DNA from: Bacteroidales bacterium
GTDB taxonomy: Bacteria > Bacteroidota > Bacteroidia > Bacteroidales > VadinHA17
NCBI GenBank assembly: GCA_003518245.1
Contig: DOZA01000017.1
Span: 8,829 to 15,060, forward strand
Length of the DNA: 6,232 nt
Direction: 5' to 3'
The notes under the pieces are model-generated. The model did no database searches and was not told the origin of the DNA. It saw only the letters and a list, made by a program, of their open reading frames with translations. The position numbers were made by a program, and so were the translations under genes. Each line of letters begins with the position of its first letter. The stretch's first letter is position 1. Positions 1 through 5,789 of this stretch are shown here, piece by piece.

Positions 1-682
1 CTTCCATACGCAGGGAACTGCTTCCAGGAAGCACTATAGGCCTGACACTGAGGGTATGAGGAGATAATGGGGATATGATAATACTTTCATCGGCAGGTGA
101 TAAAATAGGTCCTCCTGTACTCATATTATAGGCAGTTGATCCTGTTGCTGTTGATATTATCAAACCATCAGACCAGTAAGTATTAAGGTACAGCTCATCT
201 ACAAACACTTTTACCTTTATCATATTAAGGTCAGCTTTTTGTATTGATATATCATTTAGGGCCACATTGGACGATCCTAGTACCCCAAATGGCTCCACAA
301 GCTCAATTAAGTAACGGTCAATAACTGTATATTCTTTTTTTACTATTTTCTTCAGTGATCCTTCTATATCCTCGTGTATATTTGCAAGGAATCCCATCCT
401 GCCTGCATTTACGCCTGCTATAGGCACTCCTGAATCTTTAACCTGAAGTACTGTCTCAAGGAAAGCACCATCACCCCCCACACTGAGAACAAGATCAGGC
501 CTGATATTCTCATTATAAAGATTCTTGAATATCCTGCATGTACCAGTCTCCATCATTCCGGCCAGGTTCTCATGCAATAAAACCCTTAATTTATAAGAAT
601 TCAGTACTGAAAGTATATTTTGAAGACAACCGGATGTAGTCTTACCATTGTCAGAACCAAAAATTGCAATTTCTTTAAGCAT
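1..682 (-). CDS. nadK: NAD kinase, C-terminus cut off by window edge
   Basis: Phosphorylates NAD to NADP in the cytoplasm, using ATP or polyphosphate; it is the only route to NADP in most bacteria. Reading leftward from ATG at 682-680, 227 codons are visible. Signatures seen are GGDG at residues 69-72 (Asp71 being the expected catalytic Asp), NAGRMGFLA at 92-100, the NE/D motif as Asn143-Asp144, SDGLIISTATGSTAY at 171-185 with GGPIL after it, and SPHTLSVRPIV at 207-217. Full-length relatives are about 290 residues, so roughly the last 60-70 are outside the window. The start lies 10 bp after the stop of the CBS gene, so the two are probably co-transcribed. Oddities: the Thr normally following GGDG is Ala73, and the Pro of the usual STPTGSTAY is Ala179. 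The family call is very secure; nucleotide preference cannot be read from sequence. Confidence 0.96.
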   Translation of the reverse strand, partial: MLKEIAIFGSDNGKTTSGCLQNILSVLNSYKLRVLLHENLAGMMETGTCRIFKNLYNENIRPDLVLSVGGDGAFLETVLQVKDSGVPIAGVNAGRMGFLANIHEDIEGSLKKIVKKEYTVIDRYLIELVEPFGVLGSSNVALNDISIQKADLNMIKVKVFVDELYLNTYWSDGLIISTATGSTAYNMSTGGPILSPADESIIISPLSPHTLSVRPIVLPGSSSLRME

Positions 683-692
683 CTTTATTTTT

Positions 693-1358
693 TTAGATAT
701 CAAGGTAACGCATAAAAGAGTCGAAGCGATCTGAATAGAAGCTGTCCATATCATCATCATCACCATGCCATGCTGCTACTTCGTATTCAAAACGTTCAAA
801 AGTTCTTATTATGGGCATCAGGTTATTGGTATTTAGCTTAATTGTAACCTCCATCTTTGTCGAATCAGGAGGTGATGAAATATACAGGTTTAATATCTTT
901 GCATCATTGCTTTCAATAATCTGAGCTATTTGTGAAAAGGAATAATCATTTTGTAATATATTAAGTACTATCAACCCGCCAGGTTCATTTATTGAAGACA
1001 TCTTCGCAAGCGCCTCTATCAGATCACTTGCCATTATTACGCCCTTGTAATGGTTATGATCATCCAACACAGGTATAACAGTGAGCTTTAGCCTTGCTGC
1101 AAGGCTAATAACATCAAAAATATGTTGATCAAGTCTGACAAAAGGTTTTATAAGTGAAAGCTTATGATTACCTATAGGTTGATCAGGGTCATTAAGATCA
1201 TAAATATCAGTGTCAGAAATAAGACCCAGGAATTCAAGGTTATTAACTATTGGCAAATGCGATATACGGAATACCTCCATCCAGTTCAGAGCTGTCTGAC
1301 CGGTATCAGAGGTCTTTAGTTCAGATACCACTTCTGATATAAGTTCTTTTGCTAACAC
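693..1358 (-). CDS. CBS-domain pair protein with ACT-like C-terminal domain
   Basis: A 221-residue cytoplasmic protein with no signal peptide or membrane segment. Residues 1-53 and about 68-117 form two CBS motifs, each ending in the usual G-h-h-x-x-x-D pattern (GLISDTDIYD at 45-54 and GVIMASDLIEAL at 106-117). Residues ~127-196 resemble an ACT-like regulatory fold, as in AcuB-type proteins. The tail from 199 is acidic (GDDDDMDS) and ends in an aromatic helix-like segment. CBS pairs generally bind adenosine ligands such as AMP, ATP or SAM, so a sensor role is inferred; no enzyme domain is attached. The start is GTG: upstream in frame there is a stop at 1379-1377 and no ATG, and an AGGA lies 10 nt before the GTG. 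It is the first gene of a likely operon with nadK, which suggests a link to NAD(P) metabolism, but its target is unknown. Confidence 0.85.
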   Translation of the reverse strand: MLAKELISEVVSELKTSDTGQTALNWMEVFRISHLPIVNNLEFLGLISDTDIYDLNDPDQPIGNHKLSLIKPFVRLDQHIFDVISLAARLKLTVIPVLDDHNHYKGVIMASDLIEALAKMSSINEPGGLIVLNILQNDYSFSQIAQIIESNDAKILNLYISSPPDSTKMEVTIKLNTNNLMPIIRTFERFEYEVAAWHGDDDDMDSFYSDRFDSFMRYLDI

Positions 1359-1371
1359 TTTTACTTTTTCC

Positions 1372-1386
1372 TGTAATTAGATTACA
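1372..1386. repeat. Short perfect inverted repeat upstream of the CBS gene
   Basis: TGTAAT-TAG-ATTACA: two perfect 6-bp arms around 3 bp, 13 bp upstream of the GTG start of the CBS gene. It straddles the start site predicted from the weak -7-like box at 1397-1390 (TACTTTAG on the minus strand, one mismatch to TAnnTTTG). It could be an operator for a dimeric regulator. In AT-rich DNA a repeat this short can also arise by chance. Confidence 0.3.
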
Positions 1387-1389
1387 CAT

Positions 1390-1397
1390 CTAAAGTA
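1390..1397 (-). promoter_or_regulatory. Weak candidate -7 box for the CBS-nadK operon
   Basis: On the minus strand this reads TACTTTAG, one base off the Bacteroidota sigma-ABfr -7 consensus TAnnTTTG, about 32 bp before the GTG start. No TTTG lies at the expected -33 distance, so the call is weak. It is the best match in the leftward direction of this divergent spacer. Confidence 0.25.
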
Positions 1398-1416
1398 CGG
1401 AAAAAAATGCTTATTG

Positions 1417-1447
1417 TTGTTTTATTCATTTCTTATATGAAAATTTG
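1417..1447 (+). promoter_or_regulatory. Candidate promoter for pdxJ
   Basis: A TTG at 1417-1419 is followed after 20 bp by AAAATTTG at 1440-1447. The second box matches the Bacteroidota -7 consensus TAnnTTTG except for the first base, and the spacing fits the phylum's -33/-7 layout. Transcription would begin near 1454, giving a leader of only about 10 nt before the ATG at 1465. Confidence 0.4.
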
Positions 1448-1464
1448 CATAAACAGAAGCAAAA

Positions 1465-2181
1465 ATGACAAGATTAAGCGTAAATATCAATAAAATTGCC
1501 ACCATTAGAAATGCCAGGGGAGGTAATATACCTGATGTACACAGGGCAGCAATAGAATGTGAAAGGTTTGGAGCCGATGGGATAACGGTACATCCCCGTC
1601 CCGATGAAAGACATATAACCTATAATGACGTAAGGATAATCAGGCCAGATATAAAAACTGAATTCAATATTGAAGGATATCCTTCTGAAAAATTTATCAA
1701 GCTGGTATGCGAGGTAAAACCTCATCAGGTAACCCTTGTGCCTGATCCACCAGATGTTCTTACTTCAAATGCCGGTTGGGACACTATAAAACATAATGAT
1801 TTCCTGAAAGATGTAATTGCAGTATTTAGAGAAAAGGGTATACGTATTTCAATTTTTATTGATACCGATATATCTAAAATTGAAGCAGCAGTAAATACTG
1901 GTTGTCACCGGCTTGAATTATATACAGAACCGTATGCATCCGGATTCCCTTATGGTCCTGAAAAAGCCATTCAGCCTTTTATTAAAGCTGCTGAAGCAGC
2001 AAGGGAGCTGGGCCTGGGCCTTAATGCCGGTCATGACCTCAACCTTGATAACCTTAAATACTTCTCTGAAAATATTCCCTGGCTGAATGAGGTATCTATA
2101 GGACATGCTTTAATATCTGATGCCCTCTATTTGGGCCTTCAAAATACTATCGGTATGTACAAAAGATTACTGTCTGAATAA
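1465..2181 (+). CDS. pdxJ: Pyridoxine 5'-phosphate synthase
   Basis: Last step of the DXP-dependent vitamin B6 pathway: condenses 1-deoxy-xylulose 5-phosphate with 3-amino-2-oxopropyl phosphate to give pyridoxine 5'-phosphate; cytoplasmic TIM-barrel enzyme. The 238 residues match the usual length. Seen by recall of the E. coli protein: [13 protein letters not shown] at 7-19, [11 protein letters not shown] at 41-51 (His43, Arg45 and His50 matching E. coli His45, Arg47, His52), Glu70 (Glu72), Glu151 (Glu153), NAGHDL with His190 (His193), and SIGHALI at 211-217. The E. coli Asp-His at 11-12 is Asn-Lys here, the form I recall from Bacteroidota enzymes, so it is not a defect. The ATG at 1465 gives the expected family N-terminus. 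It is transcribed away from the CBS-nadK pair, and an eroded hydrolase gene follows 17 bp after its stop. Confidence 0.97.
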   Translation: MTRLSVNINKIATIRNARGGNIPDVHRAAIECERFGADGITVHPRPDERHITYNDVRIIRPDIKTEFNIEGYPSEKFIKLVCEVKPHQVTLVPDPPDVLTSNAGWDTIKHNDFLKDVIAVFREKGIRISIFIDTDISKIEAAVNTGCHRLELYTEPYASGFPYGPEKAIQPFIKAAEAARELGLGLNAGHDLNLDNLKYFSENIPWLNEVSIGHALISDALYLGLQNTIGMYKRLLSE

Positions 2182-2198
2182 TAATACAATATCAGAGC

Positions 2199-2470
2199 AT
2201 GGATCTATACTACCGTGAATACGGTGCAGGTTCAGCGAGGTTGTCTCATCCGCTAAAGTGAGCAATTTTTTACTAAAGAACCTGAAGAGAAATAATAAAG
2301 GAAAGTTTGAGTGGAAACTTAATCCACAACACCTTTTTGATAACCTGGATAATATTTATGACGGCCTGGAAATACCGTCCCCGGAAGAATCATTTACTAT
2401 CAGTGGCTTCCCTGTTTTCTTCCTCAGAGCCATGAATTCTGATTATATTAAGGATAATTTCCCTGCTTAA
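2199..2470 (+). pseudogene. Decayed alpha/beta hydrolase (YbfF-like), internally deleted and truncated
   Basis: ATG at 2199 opens MDLYYREYGAGS, the typical N-terminus of Bacteroidota YbfF-like alpha/beta hydrolases, then loses similarity and stops at 2259-2261. In another frame, from about 2258, FLLKNLKRNNKGKFEWKLN matches the cap-domain region of the same family, and FPVFFLRAMNSDYI matches the later strand that precedes the catalytic-acid region. It ends at FPA and a stop at 2468-2470. The whole middle, including the oxyanion region and the GHSMGG nucleophile elbow, is absent (roughly 140 codons against a normal ~255), as is the catalytic-His end. The 70-codon open frame has only a GTG to start it, and that codon lies inside the family alignment rather than at an N-terminus. 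It cannot be an active hydrolase. The family match is from memory; the junction probably lies between 2233 and 2257. Confidence 0.8.
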
Positions 2471-3204
2471 TCAATAAACTGTGTCACAGACTCTATCTTT
2501 TCTCCGGGAATAGTATTATTATTCCTGAATTTGAGAAAAACCTGTGTTAGCGCTATTACGTCTTTTTCGCAATATCTGGCAATCCTGTTTATATCATTCT
2601 CTTTCCAGTATGTTTCAGCAACCATTGAACCGTCAATATCATCTTTTGGTGTAGGAACTTCCAGCAAACCTGCAATTAGCTCAAGAGATGTATAATTCTT
2701 ATAATCACCAAACTTCCACAATTCCATTGTATCAAGCAGATTTATTTCCCATGGTTTCTTGCCTGCATTATCAAGTATTGCCGGTATTCTCAAGCCATTA
2801 ATTATCATTCGCCTGGCAATGAAAGGATAATCGAACTCCTTACCATTATGGGCACATAACATTGCTTCTCGGCCGGTACTGAAATTATTTAACATTATTG
2901 AAAAGTTATCAAGCAGTTCTTTCTCATTATGGCTGAAAAAAGACTTGATCCTTAATGACATATTGTTTTCCTGACCTTTGATAATACCTACCGATATACA
3001 TATTATTTTACCAAATTCTGCATAAATACCTGCCCTGTCGAAAACATCACCGGCACTTTGTTCTTCAGTTCTGAAGAAAGAAGATTTTTTATCCCATAAT
3101 ACTTTGAATTCAGGGCTCATCTTATCAAAAGATGAAACCATAGGAACAGTTTCAATATCCAGGAAAAGAATTCTTGAAGGGTTGATATCTTTAAGTAATT
3201 TCAT
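2467..3204 (-). CDS. PolB-like 3'-5' exonuclease (DnaQ/RNase H-like fold)
   Basis: A 245-residue stand-alone exonuclease of the family related to the proofreading domain of family B DNA polymerases. It should remove nucleotides from 3' ends with two metal ions; substrate and role are not established from sequence. Motifs in order: Exo I DIET with Asp16 and Glu18; Exo II HNGKEFDYPF at 119-128 with Asp125; an additional conserved LLDTMELWKFGDYK at 156-169; Exo III YCEKDV at 211-216 with Tyr211 and Asp215. All catalytic acids are present, so it should be active. No polymerase domain or signal peptide is present. ATG at 3204 places Exo I 16 residues in, as is normal. It lies 41 bp after the udk stop with no clear promoter of its own, so co-transcription with udk is likely. 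Its stop overlaps the hydrolase remnant's stop by 3 bp in convergent orientation. Confidence 0.9.
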   Translation of the reverse strand: MKLLKDINPSRILFLDIETVPMVSSFDKMSPEFKVLWDKKSSFFRTEEQSAGDVFDRAGIYAEFGKIICISVGIIKGQENNMSLRIKSFFSHNEKELLDNFSIMLNNFSTGREAMLCAHNGKEFDYPFIARRMIINGLRIPAILDNAGKKPWEINLLDTMELWKFGDYKNYTSLELIAGLLEVPTPKDDIDGSMVAETYWKENDINRIARYCEKDVIALTQVFLKFRNNNTIPGEKIESVTQFID

Positions 3205-3245
3205 AGGAAAAATATTACATGTTTACCAGACTATTAAGGCAGCAC

Positions 3246-3857
3246 TTATGAGTTCAAATATCTTTCTATAGCCGAGACAAGCATTTCTATGGCTACTTCA
3301 TTCTTTCCTCCACGGGGTATTATGATGTCAGCATATCTTTTTGTTGGCTCAATAAATTGCAAATGAGAAGGTTTGACAGTCTCATAATACCTTTCCAGTA
3401 CCATTCTTATATCACGTCCCCTCTCTTCTATATCCCTGTTAATAACCCTTGCCAGGCGATCATCAGGATCGGCATCAACATAAGCCTTGATACGCATCTT
3501 ATTCCTTAGTTCCTCATCTGTAAGCACAAGAATCCCTTCAATTATGATAACCCTTGCCGGCTTTACAGGGATATATTCATCATCCCGGGTACAGGTAATG
3601 TATGAGTATTTTGGCATTTGAACAGTATGACCCTGTGATAATTCATCAATATGTTTATTAAGCAGACTGAATTCAATGGAGCCCGGATGATCGAAATTTA
3701 TTTTTTGCCTTTCTTCAAGTGGTAAATGCTTGTTATCCTTATAATAAGAGTCCTGAGGAATCATTATAACATTTTCGTCACCAAGAAGATCCATTACCTT
3801 CTTTGTGACTGTGGTCTTACCCGATCCTGTGCCACCGGCAATTCCTACAATCAACAT
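3246..3857 (-). CDS. udk: Uridine kinase
   Basis: Phosphorylates uridine, and usually cytidine, to the monophosphate in pyrimidine salvage; cytoplasmic P-loop kinase. The 203 residues match the normal bacterial length. Seen in order: Walker A GGTGSGKTT at 8-16; QDSYYKD at 35-41 with the Asp36 expected to act as base; NFDHPGSIE at 54-62; the substrate-side segment PKYSYITCTR at 82-91; IIEGILVL at 105-112; the lid DADPDDRLARVINRDIEERGRD at ~128-149, rich in Arg; and the family-typical KPSHLQFIEPTKRYADIIIPRGG toward the end. ATG at 3857 gives the expected short lead to the P-loop. It heads a leftward pair with the exonuclease gene and diverges from manA across 73 bp that contain a perfect -7 box for udk. 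Confidence 0.96.
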   Translation of the reverse strand: MLIVGIAGGTGSGKTTVTKKVMDLLGDENVIMIPQDSYYKDNKHLPLEERQKINFDHPGSIEFSLLNKHIDELSQGHTVQMPKYSYITCTRDDEYIPVKPARVIIIEGILVLTDEELRNKMRIKAYVDADPDDRLARVINRDIEERGRDIRMVLERYYETVKPSHLQFIEPTKRYADIIIPRGGKNEVAIEMLVSAIERYLNS

Positions 3858-3864
3858 ATTTTAC

Positions 3865-3872
3865 TACTTTTG
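3865..3872 (+). promoter_or_regulatory. Candidate -7 box of the manA promoter
   Basis: TACTTTTG matches the Bacteroidota -7 consensus TAnnTTTG perfectly. Transcription would start near 3879, leaving a leader of about 50 nt before the manA ATG at 3931. The -33 region would fall inside the first codons of udk, and no clear TTTG is present there. Confidence 0.45.
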
Positions 3873-3887
3873 TCACAATATATTAGT

Positions 3888-3921
3888 CAAAAATACTAAT
3901 TTCTGTTAATGATTAAACAAA
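3888..3921 (-). promoter_or_regulatory. Candidate promoter for udk-exonuclease
   Basis: On the minus strand a TTTG (3921-3918) is followed after 22 bp by TATTTTTG (3895-3888), a perfect TAnnTTTG -7 box; the spacing is slightly longer than the usual 19-21. Transcription would start near 3881, about 24 nt before the udk ATG. The start falls almost on top of the predicted manA start site, facing the other way. Confidence 0.5.
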
Positions 3922-3930
3922 TAAGCTTCT

Positions 3931-4941
3931 ATGACAAGTTTATATCCCCTGAAGTTTTTACCTATCCTGAAAGAAAGAGTTTGGGGTAGTAACAGGTTAT
4001 CGAAGGATTATGGGAAAAATGCTGAAGAAGGCACAAAAATAGGTGAAAGCTGGGAACTGTCAGGTGTACAGGATAATATCTCTATTATATCCAACGGCTT
4101 TCTTGAAGGGAATAACCTTGAAGAAGTCATAGAGGTATATATGGGCGATCTTGTAGGTGAGGAGATATTCGAAAAATTCGGCAGGGAATTCCCTCTCCTT
4201 ATTAAACTTATTGATGCAAATGAAGATCTTTCAGTACAGGTTCACCCACCTGATGAACTGGCACAAGAGAGACATCATGCATATGGGAAGACCGAAATGT
4301 GGTATGTACTCGAAGCGACAGAGAATGCCAGTATCTATACAGGATTTAACCAGGAAATGAGTAAAGAATTATACATTGAATCACTTCATAAAGGAGATAT
4401 AGTTGAAAAACTTAATGTAGAAACTCCCGAACCCGGTGATGTCTTTTTCATACCCTCAGGTCGTGTACATGCTATAGGGAAAGGCGTTGTCCTTACCGAA
4501 ATACAGCAAACCTCAGATATTACTTACAGGATCTGGGACTGGAACAGGAATGGTCTCGATGGTAAACCAAGAGAATTGCATACTCAGTTATCAGTGGATG
4601 CAATAGATTATAATATTTATGAATCGTATAAAACCAGCACTCATTCAGAACTTAACAAAACAGTTAATATTATTGACTGTAACTATTTCACAACAAATCT
4701 TATTGAGCTCGACAAACCCATTGTAAAGGATTATTCCCTTACTGATAGTTTTGTTATCTATATATGCATAAATGGTAATGCTATACTTGAATGGGAAGGA
4801 AAAAATATGAGCATGGTAAAAGGAGAAACCGTGCTAATACCTGCTATAATGGATAAAGTATGTATAAGACCTGATAGTTCAACCAGGATACTGGAAGTCT
4901 ATATAAGGCAAGGTTTTGAAAAACAAGTATCTAAAAACTGA
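3931..4941 (+). CDS. manA: Mannose-6-phosphate isomerase (type I, zinc-dependent)
   Basis: Interconverts mannose 6-phosphate and fructose 6-phosphate, feeding mannose into glycolysis or supplying GDP-mannose for glycans; cytoplasmic cupin-fold enzyme. 336 residues, close to the ~320 of short bacterial forms. Seen: KERVWGSNRL at 14-23, GESWELSG at 38-45, FPLLIKLIDANEDLSVQVHP at 87-106, GKTEMWYVL at 119-127, PSGRVHAIGKG at 175-185 and TYRIWDWNR at 198-206. The four expected zinc ligands are Gln103, His105, Glu122 and His180, and Arg200 matches the catalytic Arg. The smaller C-terminal cupin half is more divergent, as usual. ATG at 3931 gives the standard family N-terminus. The stop is 4 bp before the lipoprotein ATG, so the two are likely one transcript and translationally coupled. 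Confidence 0.96.
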   Translation: MTSLYPLKFLPILKERVWGSNRLSKDYGKNAEEGTKIGESWELSGVQDNISIISNGFLEGNNLEEVIEVYMGDLVGEEIFEKFGREFPLLIKLIDANEDLSVQVHPPDELAQERHHAYGKTEMWYVLEATENASIYTGFNQEMSKELYIESLHKGDIVEKLNVETPEPGDVFFIPSGRVHAIGKGVVLTEIQQTSDITYRIWDWNRNGLDGKPRELHTQLSVDAIDYNIYESYKTSTHSELNKTVNIIDCNYFTTNLIELDKPIVKDYSLTDSFVIYICINGNAILEWEGKNMSMVKGETVLIPAIMDKVCIRPDSSTRILEVYIRQGFEKQVSKN

Positions 4942-4945
4942 AAAG

Positions 4946-5695
4946 ATGAAAAGGATATTTTACCTGGCTGTGGTTATTATTATTGCAGCTGGCTGCCAGG
5001 GAACGGGTGGTAATGGAGAAAAAAATAATGGTAAAAAGGAATCCGGAGATAGTATCCAGGTTAAGAAATATTATAACGAAGGGAGGCTGGTAAAAGAAGT
5101 AACTTTCAAAAACGATGTCAAAAACGGGATATGCCGTAACTACTATGCTGACGGAAGGTTAAAAAGAACAATATGGTATGAAAGCGGTTTAAAGGAAGAC
5201 ACTGCCAGATGGTTTTATCGTGAAGGTAAGATATATCGCTCAACACCTTACAGGAATGATAAAATACACGGTGTACAGACTAAATACTATAAAAAAGGAC
5301 GTGTACAGGCAACGATCCCTTATACGAATGGTTTCAGAGCCCAGGGTTTAAAAGAGTATCTTCCTGATGGCAGGAAGGCTGAAACATACCCAGTAATAGT
5401 AGAAAATTTAAGAGACCTGATGGATACAGGGGCAAACTTGGTGAGAGTATTTGTCCGCTTAAGCAATGAATCTGTAAATGTAAGATTTTACAGGGGTTCA
5501 TTGACTGACGGAGTTTTCGATCCTGAAAAGTGCCGGGATATTACAACATCTTCCGGAATGGGTTTTATGGAACTCAAACCCGATGCCGGGAAAGGGAAAG
5601 GATATGTTTCAGTTATTGCCGTTTATACTACAAGGTTCAGGAACAAAAAGATCATCACAAAGAAGATTAATCTGCCATATAATAATCTTAACTGA
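4946..5695 (+). CDS. Lipoprotein with five MORN-like (YwqK-type) repeats
   Basis: A 249-residue protein beginning with a lipoprotein signal: MKR, a hydrophobic stretch IFYLAVVIII, and lipobox IAAGC with the lipidated Cys17. A Gly/Asn/Lys-rich linker runs to about 37. Five MORN_2-type repeats follow, with an aromatic pair before an x-x-Gly turn; the turn glycines are at 46, 70, 94, 118 and 142, an exact period of 24. Residues ~150-249 are a separate beta-rich segment I do not recognise. MORN_2 repeats are common in Bacteroidota proteins often auto-named YwqK-family antitoxin; no toxin gene is adjacent, so that name carries no support here. The ATG at 4946 was chosen over an in-frame TTG at 4916 because it puts the signal peptide at the N-terminus and avoids overlap with manA. 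Likely membrane-anchored and facing the periplasm or surface; function unknown. Confidence 0.85.
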   Translation: MKRIFYLAVVIIIAAGCQGTGGNGEKNNGKKESGDSIQVKKYYNEGRLVKEVTFKNDVKNGICRNYYADGRLKRTIWYESGLKEDTARWFYREGKIYRSTPYRNDKIHGVQTKYYKKGRVQATIPYTNGFRAQGLKEYLPDGRKAETYPVIVENLRDLMDTGANLVRVFVRLSNESVNVRFYRGSLTDGVFDPEKCRDITTSSGMGFMELKPDAGKGKGYVSVIAVYTTRFRNKKIITKKINLPYNNLN

Positions 5696-5749
5696 TGGAG
5701 AGTTTCATTGAAGAATGAGAAAAAAATAGCTGGTAACCTGTTTAATAGA

Positions 5750-5773
5750 GATTGACGTAAGGCGCTTTCAATC
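5750..5773 (+). other. Possible hairpin in the engB leader
   Basis: GATTGA (5750-5755) pairs with TCAATC (5768-5773) and AAG (5759-5761) with CTT (5765-5767) around a GCG loop, with a 3-nt bulge on the left side. It ends 16 nt before the engB ATG. No run of T follows, so it is not a standard intrinsic terminator. I see no clear TAnnTTTG promoter in this 94-bp spacer, so engB may be read from manA or from a promoter I cannot identify. Confidence 0.25.
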
Positions 5774-5789
5774 AAAAATTAAAAACCTA

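Noticed and set aside
1474..2106. Minus-strand open frames of 83 and 62 codons opposite pdxJ
   Set aside because: They lie wholly inside the well-supported pdxJ gene and show no recognisable domain.
2258..2470. A 70-codon GTG-started open frame that could be called a new small protein
   Set aside because: Its sequence aligns with the interior of alpha/beta hydrolases, and an N-terminal piece of the same family sits just upstream in another frame, so it is better read as part of a pseudogene.
4157..4360. Open frame of 67 codons inside manA
   Set aside because: It runs in another frame across the conserved zinc-site region of manA, which fully explains the sequence.
4916..4948. TTG at 4916 as the start of the lipoprotein gene
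   Set aside because: It would overlap manA and add ten mostly charged or polar residues (MKNKYLKTEK) ahead of the signal peptide; the ATG at 4946 gives a normal MKR plus hydrophobic lipoprotein signal.
4946..5695. A toxin-antitoxin module, suggested by the YwqK-type repeats
   Set aside because: No toxin-like partner gene is adjacent, and the protein is a lipoprotein between manA and engB; the antitoxin label of this repeat family is only a naming habit.
5750..5773. Hairpin before engB as an intrinsic terminator
   Set aside because: No T-run follows the stem on either strand and the stem is bulged, so termination is not supported.
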